Assembly (NCBI GenBank): GCA_018374355.1
Contig: JAHAFI010000021.1
Span: forward strand, 1-54,570
Length of the DNA: 54,570 nt
Reading direction: 5' to 3'
Source: Clostridiales bacterium
Lineage (GTDB): Bacteria > Bacillota > Clostridia > Lachnospirales > Lachnospiraceae
Every line of letters begins with the position of its first letter. The stretch's first letter is position 1. Position numbers and translations under genes: made by a program. Positions 8,884-17,519 of this stretch are shown here, one piece after another. The notes under the pieces are model-generated. The model saw nothing but the letters and a program-made list of their open reading frames with translations, was not told the origin of the DNA and ran no database searches.

Positions 8884-9933
8884 ATGAGCGTAGAAAAACA
8901 AAATTTTGGCAGAACAAAAGATGGACAGGAGATTACGCTGTTTACCGTAACAAACAATCAGGGAATGACGATGAAGGTCACCGATTTTGGTGCGATTCTG
9001 GTGAGTGTTCTGGTAAAGGATAAAAACGGAGAAGAAAAGGATGTAGTTTTGGGCTACGGACAGGGAGAAGACTATCATGTGAATGGTCCTCATTTTGGTT
9101 CCACCATCGGAAGAAACGGAAACCGTATTGATCAGGCTTCCTTTATGTTGAATGGAAAAAAAGTACAACTGACACCAAATGAAAATGAAAATAATTTACA
9201 TAGCGGTCCCGACGGATTTGAGTTTATGATGTGGGATGCAAGTGTGCAGGAAAACGGAGTAGCTTTTCACCGCAGCAGTCCGGATGGAGAACAGGGCTTC
9301 CCGGGAAATTTTGATATTACCGTGACGTATACTCTGACAGAGGAAAACGCAGTGGAGATTCATTACGAGGGCGTCTGCGATCAGGACACCGTTGCCAATA
9401 TGACAAACCACAGCTATTTCAATCTGGGCGGACATGATTCTGGGGATGTGCTGGAGCAGACGATGCAGCTTCATGCTTCCCACTATACCCCTGTGATTGA
9501 TTCAAAATCCATTCCTACGGGGGAGATTGCTCCTGTAGCAGGAACTCCTATGGATTTCACGGAACCGAAAGCGCTGGGAAAAGAAATTGATGCAGCGTTC
9601 GATCAGCTTCAGTATACCGGAGGTTACGATCACAACTACGTTCTGGACAAGGAAGACGGAGCGATGGACTGGATGGCAAAGGCGTACTGTGAGAAAACCG
9701 GTATCGTGCTGGAGGCCTATACAGACTGTCCGGCAGTGCAGCTTTATGCAGGAAACTTTATCGTAGAGGAAAAGGGCAAAGAGGGCGCTGTGTACGGAAA
9801 ACGCCATGGCTTCTGTCTGGAATCCCAGCATTGTCCGAATGCAGTAAATGATGCACATTTTAAACAGCCGTTCCTGAAAGCAGGAGAAAAGTATGATACA
9901 AAGACTGTTTACAAATTTTCTGTAGAAGCATAA
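8884..9933 (+). CDS. galM: Aldose 1-epimerase (galactose mutarotase)
   Basis: Catalyses alpha/beta interconversion of aldohexoses, feeding the Leloir pathway and general sugar use in the cytosol. The 349-residue length matches the family. The catalytic His of TNHSYFNLGGH is His176 and the catalytic Glu is Glu313 in CLESQHCPNAVN; GRNGNRI near residue 77 is also typical. The ATG at 8884 follows GGAGGGG at 8874-8880; an in-frame ATG at 8854 lies within the preceding hairpin and has no ribosome binding site. It ends at a strong terminator. Neighbouring genes are not other galactose genes, so its sugar context is not shown here. Confidence 0.94.
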   Translation: MSVEKQNFGRTKDGQEITLFTVTNNQGMTMKVTDFGAILVSVLVKDKNGEEKDVVLGYGQGEDYHVNGPHFGSTIGRNGNRIDQASFMLNGKKVQLTPNENENNLHSGPDGFEFMMWDASVQENGVAFHRSSPDGEQGFPGNFDITVTYTLTEENAVEIHYEGVCDQDTVANMTNHSYFNLGGHDSGDVLEQTMQLHASHYTPVIDSKSIPTGEIAPVAGTPMDFTEPKALGKEIDAAFDQLQYTGGYDHNYVLDKEDGAMDWMAKAYCEKTGIVLEAYTDCPAVQLYAGNFIVEEKGKEGAVYGKRHGFCLESQHCPNAVNDAHFKQPFLKAGEKYDTKTVYKFSVEA

Positions 9934-9955
9934 ATGCAGCAAAAAGAAGGTCAGA

Positions 9956-10002
9956 CCCCTGTATTTCTTATGGATGGAAACCTAAGAAATACAGGGGTTT
10001 TT
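9956..10002 (+). terminator. Intrinsic terminator of galM
   Basis: A 15-bp perfect stem (CCCCTGTATTTCTTA at 9956-9970 with its complement at 9983-9997) and a 12-nt loop are followed by TTTTT. Confidence 0.92.
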
Positions 10003-10049
10003 CGGTTACGTTTTTTGTATGTTTTGGCAGATATTACATATACTAAGAT

Positions 10050-11555
10050 ATGAATGAATTTAGGAAACAAAAACCGGAATACTCATTTTGGATAGGGATT
10101 CTTGTCTTTGGTTTGGTCTGCCTGATGTTTGTTTATGGACGAAAGGAGCAGCTTTTATATCAGGAGTGGGAGGAGAAGATCCGGAGAGAACAGAAGGCGG
10201 GGGAGGGAGAAACTCATTTGCAGACAGATTCATCTGGCGGGACGGTGCAGGTGCAGACAGGAAATACCAGTGAAGAGCCACAAAAGGTGGAAGCGGTAGC
10301 AGAAAACCCTGTGACAGAAACAATAAGGGTGCTTCTTATGAACAGTGAAGAAAATTCTTCTGTGCATCAGAGCGTTATTTTGCAGTCCTCCGCTGGCATA
10401 ACGGTGAAGGATGGTGCAGGTTCATCAGAAACCTATCCCTCGGATGTGCCTTTGAATCTGGCAGAGATTCTGCCGGAAGGAGGAAAAATCTTTGTCAGCG
10501 GAGCCAAGCCGGAAGGGAAACTTTCGGTGTTGTCTTTGCAGCGGAGTCAGGGAGTACCCTCTTACGAGGGAACTCTGGAAATTTCCCGGGACGGGAAGGG
10601 ATTTCAGATCATCAATGAGGTCGATCTGGAAACGTATCTTAAATATGTGGTACCCAGCGAAATGCCCGCCTCCTACCCTGAGGAAGCGCTGAAGGCTCAG
10701 GCAGTGTGCGCCAGAACCTTTGCTGTAAGGCAGATGGAAGAGGGAAGGCTTTCGGAGTATGGCGCGGACGTGGACGATACGGTTTCTTTTCAGGTATATA
10801 ACAATATCCCCCGTCAGGATGCTGCAGACCGGGCGGTGGATGAAACCTGCGGAACCATTATGTCTTGTGAAGGAAAACCTATTCAGGCGTATTTTTTCTC
10901 TACCTCCTGCGGCAATACCAGCACGGACGAAGTATGGGGAGCGGACGAACCGGAAGTGTATCTGAAAAGTGTTTCCGTATCCGGGAAGACGGTGGAGGCC
11001 ATGGCTTCGGGAAATATCACCGGAAGAACGGAAGGAATCCCGGAGGAGGAATTTCGGAATTATATTCTCACAGGCGATCCGCTGGACTACGAGAAGGAGG
11101 AACCATGGTATCGCTGGGAGGTAACGCTGCCTTTGGAAATGGTACAAAATAAAGTATCCGGCAGATATCCGGAAATCGGCGAGATACAGGAGTTTGTTGT
11201 CGGCAGCCGTTCCAGCGGCGGAGCTGCGAGAAAGCTGATCATCAAAGGAAATCAGGGGGAAGCAATCCTTGAAAATGAATATGATATCCGGGAATTTTTC
11301 TCACCGGGAAATGAGCCCATTACCTGTAACGGGGGCACGGAAAGCAGGACTATGAAAATCCTTCCCAGTGCATATTTTGTGATTGATCCGGTGAAGGAGG
11401 GGGAGGAACTGAAAGGATTTGCGATTCAAGGAGGGGGATACGGCCATGGAGTTGGCATGAGTCAGAACGGAGCAAAGGATCTGGCGGAAAATGGTATGGA
11501 CTGGAAAGGGATTCTGCACTTATTTTATCAGAAGATAACCTTCAGCCAGCTATAA
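10050..11555 (+). CDS. SpoIID/LytB-domain protein (stage II sporulation protein D-like)
   Basis: A 501-residue protein with one N-terminal membrane helix (about residues 13-29), a variable region, and a SpoIID/LytB domain from about 180 to the end. Recognisable segments are LETYLKYVVPSEMPASYPEE, ALKAQAVCARTFAVRQ, FSTSCGNTSTDEVWG and, near the C-terminus, GYGHGVGMSQNGA. SpoIID is a lytic transglycosylase that cuts glycan strands lacking stem peptides during engulfment. At about 500 residues this is longer than typical SpoIID (roughly 340), with the extra length in the N-terminal half, so it may be a paralogue. The start has a weak ribosome binding site (TAAGAT), which is odd. Confidence 0.85.
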   Translation: MNEFRKQKPEYSFWIGILVFGLVCLMFVYGRKEQLLYQEWEEKIRREQKAGEGETHLQTDSSGGTVQVQTGNTSEEPQKVEAVAENPVTETIRVLLMNSEENSSVHQSVILQSSAGITVKDGAGSSETYPSDVPLNLAEILPEGGKIFVSGAKPEGKLSVLSLQRSQGVPSYEGTLEISRDGKGFQIINEVDLETYLKYVVPSEMPASYPEEALKAQAVCARTFAVRQMEEGRLSEYGADVDDTVSFQVYNNIPRQDAADRAVDETCGTIMSCEGKPIQAYFFSTSCGNTSTDEVWGADEPEVYLKSVSVSGKTVEAMASGNITGRTEGIPEEEFRNYILTGDPLDYEKEEPWYRWEVTLPLEMVQNKVSGRYPEIGEIQEFVVGSRSSGGAARKLIIKGNQGEAILENEYDIREFFSPGNEPITCNGGTESRTMKILPSAYFVIDPVKEGEELKGFAIQGGGYGHGVGMSQNGAKDLAENGMDWKGILHLFYQKITFSQL

Positions 11556-11566
11556 AAAAGCAAAGC

Positions 11567-11595
11567 TTGCAAGAAAGGTAAAAAAATAGTATGAT
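11567..11595 (+). promoter_or_regulatory. Sigma-A promoter for the YihY-family gene
   Basis: TTGCAA at 11567-11572 and TATGAT at 11590-11595 with a 17-bp spacer, ending 38 bp upstream of the start codon. Confidence 0.65.
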
Positions 11596-11633
11596 TCATG
11601 TATGAAAAATGATTATTTAGGAAGGAATGCAGA

Positions 11634-12569
11634 ATGAAAAAGTATCTGAAAATCATTGCTGGTTTTATGGAACGCCTGAGTAAGGATCACGTAGCAGCGT
11701 TTGCTGCACAGGCGGCATATTTTATTTTGTTGTCCTTCATTCCTTTTTTGATGCTTTTGCTGACGCTGGTACAATACATTCCACCGATTCGTGATCAGAA
11801 AATTGTGACAGATATGCTGATTCAGATTATGCCGGATACCGGGGATTTCAGGGATTTTCTTTTGAACATCATTTCAGAGGTTTATGCCAAAGGAACGGCG
11901 GTTGTTCCCTTTACTGCTATCTTTACTTTGTGGAGTGCCGGCAAGGGAGTGCAGGCGCTTACCAATGGGGTAAACGCCATCTATCATGTGAAAGAGACCA
12001 GAAATTATGTGGTTACGAGGATCCGCTCAGCCATATACACGTTGTTTTTCATCATCGCAATTATCGGCAGTCTGATTCTTCTGGTATTCGGAAATAGTAT
12101 TCAGAAGCTTTTGGCCAGATATATTCCGGTGCTGGGACGGGTGACTGCTTATATTATCGGAATGAGGACCGTGATTTCCCTGTGTATTCTGGTGTGTATT
12201 TTTCTTCTGATCTACAAATTTCTGCCCAACAGAAAATCCGGGTGGAAGAACCAGATTCCCGGTGCAGTGATTTCCGCGGTGGCTTGGTCTTTGTTTTCGC
12301 TGGGATTTTCCATCTATATTGATGTATATGACGGCCTTTCCAATATGTATGGAAGCCTGACCACCATTATGCTTATTTTACTGTGGATGTATTTCTGCAT
12401 GTACATCGTACTGATCGGGGCGGAGATCAACGCATATTTTGAAGACCGTTTCCGCAAACTCCATCAGATGGCCAGCGAGAAAATCCGCATGGAGTATCTG
12501 GAATTGCTGGAAGGATTCCGTGGGGGAGATGACAAGGAGGACGAAGAGGGAGAAGAAAAAAAGACTTGA
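11634..12569 (+). CDS. YihY/BrkB-family inner membrane protein
   Basis: A 311-residue protein with about six membrane helices and the YihY/UPF0761 family pattern: AAFAAQAAYFILLSFIPFLMLLL near residue 22, the motif TLWSAGKGVQALTNGVNAIY near 100, and YGSLTTIMLILLWMYF with IGAEINAYF near the C-terminus. The tail is strongly charged (Asp/Glu/Lys). Members were once called ribonuclease BN by mistake; no biochemical role is established. It is expressed from its own promoter, and its stop codon lies inside the -35 box of the pheST leader promoter. Confidence 0.9.
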   Translation: MKKYLKIIAGFMERLSKDHVAAFAAQAAYFILLSFIPFLMLLLTLVQYIPPIRDQKIVTDMLIQIMPDTGDFRDFLLNIISEVYAKGTAVVPFTAIFTLWSAGKGVQALTNGVNAIYHVKETRNYVVTRIRSAIYTLFFIIAIIGSLILLVFGNSIQKLLARYIPVLGRVTAYIIGMRTVISLCILVCIFLLIYKFLPNRKSGWKNQIPGAVISAVAWSLFSLGFSIYIDVYDGLSNMYGSLTTIMLILLWMYFCMYIVLIGAEINAYFEDRFRKLHQMASEKIRMEYLELLEGFRGGDDKEDEEGEEKKT

Positions 12570-12594
12570 CATACCGAAGGAATATGATTAGAAT
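12566..12594 (+). promoter_or_regulatory. Sigma-A promoter of the pheST T-box transcript
   Basis: A consensus TTGACA at 12566-12571 and TAGAAT at 12589-12594, spacer 17 bp. The -35 box overlaps the stop codon of the YihY-family gene. Confidence 0.8.
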
Positions 12595-12610
12595 AAATCG
12601 TGATAGAAAA

Positions 12611-12866
12611 AAGCTGTGAAGGTGTAAGTAGATATGCATTTTCTTTCAGAGAGAAGGAGTCATCGGCTGAAAACTCCTTTAAGTTCAGATGCATGTTGAG
12701 ATTCCCACCGGAGCTTCATTCCTGAATACAGTAGGGAGTGACGTAAGGACGCGTTAAGTCTATAATGAGTGTCCGGTTAGAAAAAGCCGGGAATCAGGGT
12801 GGTACCGCGAGTATATAATGCCTCGTCCCTCGAAATATCTTTGAGAGGGACGGGGCTTTCCTTTTG
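12611..12866 (+). promoter_or_regulatory. T-box riboswitch controlling pheST (Phe specifier)
   Basis: The leader senses uncharged tRNA-Phe. Stem I pairs AAGCT (12611-12615) with AGCTT (12711-12715), GGTG with CACC, and ATGCAT with ATGCAT. The loop-E strand AGTAGA faces the specifier loop, whose triplet by position is TTC (12702-12704), the Phe codon. The T-box bulge AGGGTGGTACCGCG is at 12796-12809. A terminator hairpin of 12 bp (12820-12831 with 12845-12856) and a T-rich tail follow. Uncharged tRNA should favour the antiterminator and pheST expression. Confidence 0.93.
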
Positions 12867-12867
12867 C

Positions 12868-13078
12868 GCGTAAGCCATGAGCAGTGCGTTCCGGGATATG
12901 AAAAAGTTTTCGTCGTGCTAGCACGTAAGAAAACTTTTTCATATCCCGGAACATAGGGCGAAGCCCGCGAACGAACGCAGCGAAGCGGAGTGAGTTGCGC
13001 GCACTGCCAACGTAGTGGGAAGCGACAAGAAACTAAAAGTTCAAGCCCTCCGGGCAGGCGGATGGAATACTCCATCCG
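12868..13078 (+). repeat. Palindrome-rich insert in the pheST leader (MITE-like)
   Basis: Between the T-box terminator and pheS lie about 210 bp with nested palindromes. The largest has perfect 24-nt arms (12888-12911 and 12929-12952) around a loop containing CGTGCTAGCACG. Outside it GCAGTGCG (12881-12888) is mirrored by CGCACTGC (13000-13007), and small hairpins follow at 12956-12965, 13045-13054 and 13060-13077. No gene or transposase is present. The structure suggests a small non-autonomous mobile element or processed RNA structure. Confidence 0.7.
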
Positions 13079-13106
13079 ACAAAGTATAGAAAAGGAGAAC
13101 AGTCAC

Positions 13107-14138
13107 ATGAGCAACAGTATTAAAGAAACCTTACAGGCGATTCTGAACGAAGCGTCTGACAAAATCCAGCAGTCTGATGCTTTAGACAAACTGAATGACG
13201 TAAGAGTAAATTTTCTGGGAAAGAAAGGCCAGCTTACTTCTGTTCTGAAAGGAATGAAGGATGTAGCGCCGGAAGACCGTCCGAAAGTAGGACAGATGGT
13301 GAATGAAGCGAGAGCCACCATCGAATCCCTGTTGGAAGAGACAAAGGCCCGTCTGGAAAAAGAACTGAGAAATGCAAAGATGGCAGCGGAAGTCATCGAC
13401 GTTACCCTTCCGGCAAAGAAAGCCAACGTAGGACACCGCCACCCAAACACTATCGCCTTAGAAGAAGTAGAGAGAATCTTCGTAGGAATGGGCTATGAAG
13501 TGGTAGAGGGACCGGAAGTAGAGTATGCGGACTACAACTTCACAAAACTGAACATTCCGGAAAATCATCCGGCAAGAGACGAACAGGATACCTTCTTCAT
13601 CACAGACAGCATTCTCCTCCGTTCCCAGACTTCTCCGGTACAGGCCAGAACCATGGAACAGGGCAAACTGCCGATCCGTATGATCGCACCGGGCAGAGTA
13701 TTCCGCTCCGACGAAGTGGATGCCACTCATTCCCCGTCCTTCCATCAGATCGAAGGTCTGGTGATCGACAAACACATCACATTTGCTGACCTGAAAGGAA
13801 CTCTGGAAGAATTTGCAAAAGAACTGTTCGGACCGGAAACAAAGACAAAATTCCGTCCCCATCATTTCCCGTTCACAGAGCCCAGTGCGGAGGTTGACGT
13901 ATCCTGCTTCAAATGCGGAGGTTCCGGCTGCCGTTTCTGCAAAGGTTCCGGCTGGATTGAAATTCTTGGCTGCGGAATGGTTCACCCCCATGTACTGGAG
14001 ATGTGCGGCATTGATCCGGAGGAATACACAGGATTTGCATTTGGCGTAGGTTTGGAGCGTATCGCCCTTCTGAAATACGAAATCGACGATATGCGTCTTC
14101 TGTACGAAAATGACTACAGATTCTTAAAACAGTTCTAG
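13107..14138 (+). CDS. pheS: Phenylalanine-tRNA ligase alpha subunit
   Basis: The catalytic subunit of the alpha2-beta2 phenylalanyl-tRNA synthetase, charging tRNA-Phe. The 343-residue length is standard. An N-terminal coiled-coil (about 1-85) is followed by the class II catalytic core with the motif 2 region (RVFRSDEVDATHSPSFHQIEG) and the motif 3 region (GFAFGVGLERIALLKY) near the end. A Cys-rich stretch (CFKCGGSGCRFCKGSG, about 272-287) replaces the loop seen in many homologues. The ATG at 13107 has AAAGGAG upstream; the frame stays open further upstream through the inserted palindromic element, but no usable start is seen there. pheT follows 14 bp later. Confidence 0.97.
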   Translation: MSNSIKETLQAILNEASDKIQQSDALDKLNDVRVNFLGKKGQLTSVLKGMKDVAPEDRPKVGQMVNEARATIESLLEETKARLEKELRNAKMAAEVIDVTLPAKKANVGHRHPNTIALEEVERIFVGMGYEVVEGPEVEYADYNFTKLNIPENHPARDEQDTFFITDSILLRSQTSPVQARTMEQGKLPIRMIAPGRVFRSDEVDATHSPSFHQIEGLVIDKHITFADLKGTLEEFAKELFGPETKTKFRPHHFPFTEPSAEVDVSCFKCGGSGCRFCKGSGWIEILGCGMVHPHVLEMCGIDPEEYTGFAFGVGLERIALLKYEIDDMRLLYENDYRFLKQF

Positions 14139-14152
14139 GAGGGAAATTACTT

Positions 14153-16570
14153 ATGAATACATCATTATCATGGATTAAAATGTTTGTCCCGGATCTGGAT
14201 GTGACTGCTCAGGAATATACCGATGCCATGACACTTTCCGGAACAAAAGTAGAAGGATTTGAAAAACTGGATGCCGATCTGGAAAATATCGTGATTGGTC
14301 AGATCGATAAAATTGAGAGACACCCGGATGCCGATAAACTGATCATCTGTCAGGTAAATGTGGGCAGCGAAGTGACACAGATCGTAACAGGAGCTCCGAA
14401 TGTAAAAGAAGGCGACAAAGTTCCGGTAGTTTTGCCGGGAGGCCGTGTGGCAGGCGGCCATGACGGAAAGAAAACTCCGGGAGGCGTGAAAATCAAAGCC
14501 GGAAAACTCCGTGGAATTGATTCCTACGGCATGCTGTGCTCCATCGAAGAACTGGGTTCTACCAGAGAAATGTACCCGGAAGCACCGGAATACGGCATCT
14601 ATATTTTCCCGGAAGATGCAGTGGTAGGGGAGAGCGCAATCAAAGCTCTGGGACTGGACGATGTTGTTTTCGAATACGAGATCACATCCAACCGCGTAGA
14701 CTGCTACGGTGTGCTGGGAATTGCAAGAGAAGCGGCTGCAACCTTTGGGAAAAAATTCATTCCTCCGGTTGTAAACGTAAAAGGAAATGGCGAGAACATC
14801 GAAGATTACATTAAAGTAACCGTAGAAGACAAAGAACTTTGCCCGCGTTACTGTGCAAGAGTGGTAAAAAATGTAAAAATCGGACCTTCTCCCAAGTGGA
14901 TGCAGAGATGTCTGGCTGCAAACGGCATCCGTCCCATCAACAATCTGGTAGATATCACCAACTACGTCATGGAGGAATACGGACAGCCGATGCATGCTTA
15001 CGATCTGGATTTGATCGCAAACCATGAGATCGTTGTCCGTCGCGCAGCGAACGATGAAACATTCGTTACTCTGGACGGTCAGGAACGTACCATGGATGAA
15101 AATGTACTGATGATCTGTGACGGAGAAAAAGCTGTTGGCATCGCAGGAATCATGGGCGGAGAAAACTCCATGATTACGGATGAAGTAAAAACAGTCCTGT
15201 TCGAAGCAGCCTGTTTCGATGGAACAAACATCCGCCTGTCTTCCAAGAGAATCGGACTTCGTACCGATGCTTCCGGAAAATTCGAGAAGGGTCTTGACCC
15301 GAACAACGCGCAGGCAGCCATTGACCGGGCTTGTCAGTTGATGGAAGAACTGGGCGCAGGTGAAGTTGTAGGCGGTATGGTTGACGTATACAGTACAAAA
15401 AAAGAGCCTGTAAGAGTACCGTTCGAGCCGGAAAAAATCAATGACCTTCTGGGAACCGATCTGTCCAAAGAACAGATGCTGGAATACCTCGGCCGTGTAG
15501 AGCTGGCTTATGATGAAGCAGCCAATGAGATTGTTGCTCCAACCTTCCGTCATGATATCTTCCGTACAGCGGATCTTGCAGAGGAAGTGGCAAGATTCTT
15601 CGGATATGACAACATTCCGACAACTCTGCCAAGCGGAGAAGCTACTACAGGAAAACTGCCCTTCAAGCTTCGCATTGAAGAAGTGGCAAGAGACGTTGCA
15701 GAATACTGCGGATTCTCTCAAGGGTACTGCTATTCCTTCGAGAGCCCGAAGGTATTCGACAAACTGCAGATTCCGGCGGACGATGAGCTGAGAACAGCAG
15801 TGACCATCAGCAATCCGCTGGGTGAAGATTTCAGCATCATGAGAACTATCTCCCTGAACGGTATGCTGACTTCTCTGGCTACCAACTACAACAGAAGAAA
15901 TAAAAATGTTCGCCTGTACGAGCTGGGTAATGTATATCTGCCGAAAGCTCTTCCGCTTACCGAACTGCCGGAAGAGAGAATGATGTTCACTCTGGGTATG
16001 TACGGTGACGGAGATTTCTTCGACATGAAAGGCGTGGTAGAAGAATTCTTCGATCAGATTGGCATGGACAAAAAAGTATCCTATGATCCGAAAGCAGGCA
16101 AACCGTTCCTGCATCCGGGACGTCAGGCTCTGATCAGTTACGAAGGAGATGTGGTTGGGTATTTGGGTGAAGTACATCCGGCAGTAGCCGATACCTATGG
16201 AATCGGAGTGAGAGCATATATTGCGGTTGTAGATATCCTGAAAGTAGTAGAATATGCTACCTTCGACAGAAAATATGAAGGGATCGCAAAATTCCCGGCT
16301 GTGAACCGTGACATCTCCATGGTAGTGCCGAAAGAAGTTCTGGTTGGACAGATTGAAGAAATGATCGCTCAGAGAGGCGGAAAGATTCTGGAACACTACG
16401 AACTGTTCGACATCTATGAGGGAAGCCAGATTCAGGCAGGCTATAAATCCGTAGCTTATTCCATTACTTTCCGTTCTAAAGAGAAAACTCTGGAAGAGGC
16501 CGAAGTATCTGCAGCAATGAAGAAGATTCTGAATGGTCTGGAAAGCTTGGGCATCCAGCTTAGACAGTAA
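14153..16570 (+). CDS. pheT: Phenylalanine-tRNA ligase beta subunit
   Basis: An 805-residue partner of PheS that contributes tRNA binding and editing. The N-terminal EMAP-like tRNA-binding domain is visible around residues 40-150 (IVIGQIDKIERHPDADKL). The B3/B4 editing region and B5 domain lie in the middle, the catalytic-like core includes GLRTDASGKFEKGLDP, and the C-terminal anticodon-binding fold starts near residue 705 (AKFPAVNRDISMVVPKE). A strong AGGAGGG site precedes the start and the gene is co-transcribed with pheS under T-box control. The long open frame on the opposite strand is a shadow of this gene. Confidence 0.97.
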   Translation: MNTSLSWIKMFVPDLDVTAQEYTDAMTLSGTKVEGFEKLDADLENIVIGQIDKIERHPDADKLIICQVNVGSEVTQIVTGAPNVKEGDKVPVVLPGGRVAGGHDGKKTPGGVKIKAGKLRGIDSYGMLCSIEELGSTREMYPEAPEYGIYIFPEDAVVGESAIKALGLDDVVFEYEITSNRVDCYGVLGIAREAAATFGKKFIPPVVNVKGNGENIEDYIKVTVEDKELCPRYCARVVKNVKIGPSPKWMQRCLAANGIRPINNLVDITNYVMEEYGQPMHAYDLDLIANHEIVVRRAANDETFVTLDGQERTMDENVLMICDGEKAVGIAGIMGGENSMITDEVKTVLFEAACFDGTNIRLSSKRIGLRTDASGKFEKGLDPNNAQAAIDRACQLMEELGAGEVVGGMVDVYSTKKEPVRVPFEPEKINDLLGTDLSKEQMLEYLGRVELAYDEAANEIVAPTFRHDIFRTADLAEEVARFFGYDNIPTTLPSGEATTGKLPFKLRIEEVARDVAEYCGFSQGYCYSFESPKVFDKLQIPADDELRTAVTISNPLGEDFSIMRTISLNGMLTSLATNYNRRNKNVRLYELGNVYLPKALPLTELPEERMMFTLGMYGDGDFFDMKGVVEEFFDQIGMDKKVSYDPKAGKPFLHPGRQALISYEGDVVGYLGEVHPAVADTYGIGVRAYIAVVDILKVVEYATFDRKYEGIAKFPAVNRDISMVVPKEVLVGQIEEMIAQRGGKILEHYELFDIYEGSQIQAGYKSVAYSITFRSKEKTLEEAEVSAAMKKILNGLESLGIQLRQ

Positions 16571-16580
16571 GTATTTTATA

Positions 16581-16619
16581 AAATTCCGTTGACTTCTTTT
16601 CAAGAGGTCAGCGGAATTT
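16581..16619 (+). terminator. Probable terminator after pheT
   Basis: AAATTCCGTTGAC (16581-16593) pairs with GTCAGCGGAATTT (16607-16619) with one G-T pair. The T-run is short and inside the stem foot, so termination strength is uncertain. Confidence 0.55.
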
Positions 16620-16692
16620 ATCGTAAAAAAGGTAACTGTTTAAGCAGGTACGCCAAGGCATACTTGAAATTGCAAAAATAAGGAGGCAGACT

Positions 16693-17340
16693 ATGCGTTT
16701 ATATATCATCCGCCACGGAGAAACTTTGTGGAACACAGAGGGACGTCTTCAAGGGAAGGCAGATATTGAATTGAATGAAAATGGTATTCGTCTGGCGAAA
16801 GTCACCGGGGAAGGAATGAAGGAGATTCCTTTTGACCTTGCCATTACCAGTCCCCTGAAACGTGCCCGCCAAACGGCAGAGCTTGTACTGGGAGAACAAA
16901 AGGTGCCGATTATTGAGGATTCCAGAATTGAAGAGATTTCTTTCGGGGAGTGGGAAGGACTCTGCTGTAAGAGAGAGAACTATCAGATTCCCTCTCTGGA
17001 ATTTCCTAAGTTTTTTATGGATCCTTTCCATTACCAGCCGCCGAAAGGAGGAGAGAGCATCAAGCAGGTAATTGCCCGCACCGGAGAATTTTATCAGGAA
17101 CTGATTCACAATCCGGAATATCAGGATAAAACCATTCTGATAGCGGCTCATGGCTGTTCCTGCAGGGGGATTCTCAATCAGATTTATGAGGATAAGGAGA
17201 ACTTCTGGCGTGACAGCGTACCGCCCAACTGCAGCGTAACGATTGTGGATGTGAGAGACGGAATCGGTACGATTGTGGAGGAAGATAAAATTTATTACAG
17301 TAAAGATGAAGTGGCGGATTTTTATGGGGCGAACGGCTGA
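16693..17340 (+). CDS. Histidine phosphatase family protein (phosphoglycerate mutase-like)
   Basis: A 215-residue cytosolic phosphatase of the branch-1 histidine phosphatase superfamily. The phospho-accepting His is in LYIIRHGETLWN (His8); the family's SPLKRARQTAEL lies near residue 53, and the second catalytic His is in LIAAHGCSCRG. The segment ISFGEWEGL is usual for the cobC/GpmB-like group. The substrate cannot be assigned: relatives act on phosphosugars, alpha-ribazole phosphate or other small phosphoesters, and no cobalamin genes are nearby. A strong AGGAGG site precedes the ATG. Confidence 0.88.
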   Translation: MRLYIIRHGETLWNTEGRLQGKADIELNENGIRLAKVTGEGMKEIPFDLAITSPLKRARQTAELVLGEQKVPIIEDSRIEEISFGEWEGLCCKRENYQIPSLEFPKFFMDPFHYQPPKGGESIKQVIARTGEFYQELIHNPEYQDKTILIAAHGCSCRGILNQIYEDKENFWRDSVPPNCSVTIVDVRDGIGTIVEEDKIYYSKDEVADFYGANG

Positions 17341-17463
17341 GAATTTTGCGACTACCTATAAATCTTTTGGTACGGGGAAAGTTTATAGGTAAAAACAGCG
17401 GGATAATCAGGAAATTCACCTATAATTTTGGGGATTATTGAAATCGTAAGACAGATGAAAAGC

Positions 17464-17508
17464 AAAAGGGTATGCAAACCGGTACAATGGTTTGCATACC
17501 CTTTTTTT
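17464..17508. terminator. Bidirectional terminator between the phosphatase gene and aroA
   Basis: A 17-bp perfect stem (17464-17480 with 17489-17505) with an 8-nt loop has Ts on the plus-strand side and As on the other, serving the two convergent genes. Upstream, 17353-17391 holds a separate hairpin (TACCTATAAA with TTTATAGGTA). Confidence 0.88.
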
Positions 17509-17519
17509 ATATGCCAATA

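Noticed and set aside
10037..10044. A sigma-E type -10 box (CATATACT) ahead of the SpoIID-like gene
   Set aside because: It lies only six bases before the start codon, so transcription would start inside the gene, and no matching -35 is present at the right distance.
12794..13075. Minus-strand 93-codon frame across the T-box and palindromic insert
   Set aside because: It runs through the T-box terminator and hairpins, has no plausible ribosome binding site and no recognisable domain.
12990..13106. A possible 39-residue N-terminal extension of PheS
   Set aside because: The frame is open by chance through the palindromic insert; AAAGGAG directly precedes the ATG at 13107 and the encoded N-terminus there matches the family.
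14168..16603. An 811-codon open frame on the minus strand
   Set aside because: It lies entirely opposite pheT, has a Cys/Phe/His-rich composition typical of antisense shadows, and has no ribosome binding site. The same applies to the long minus-strand frames opposite thrC (5395-6750) and pckA (7084-8538).
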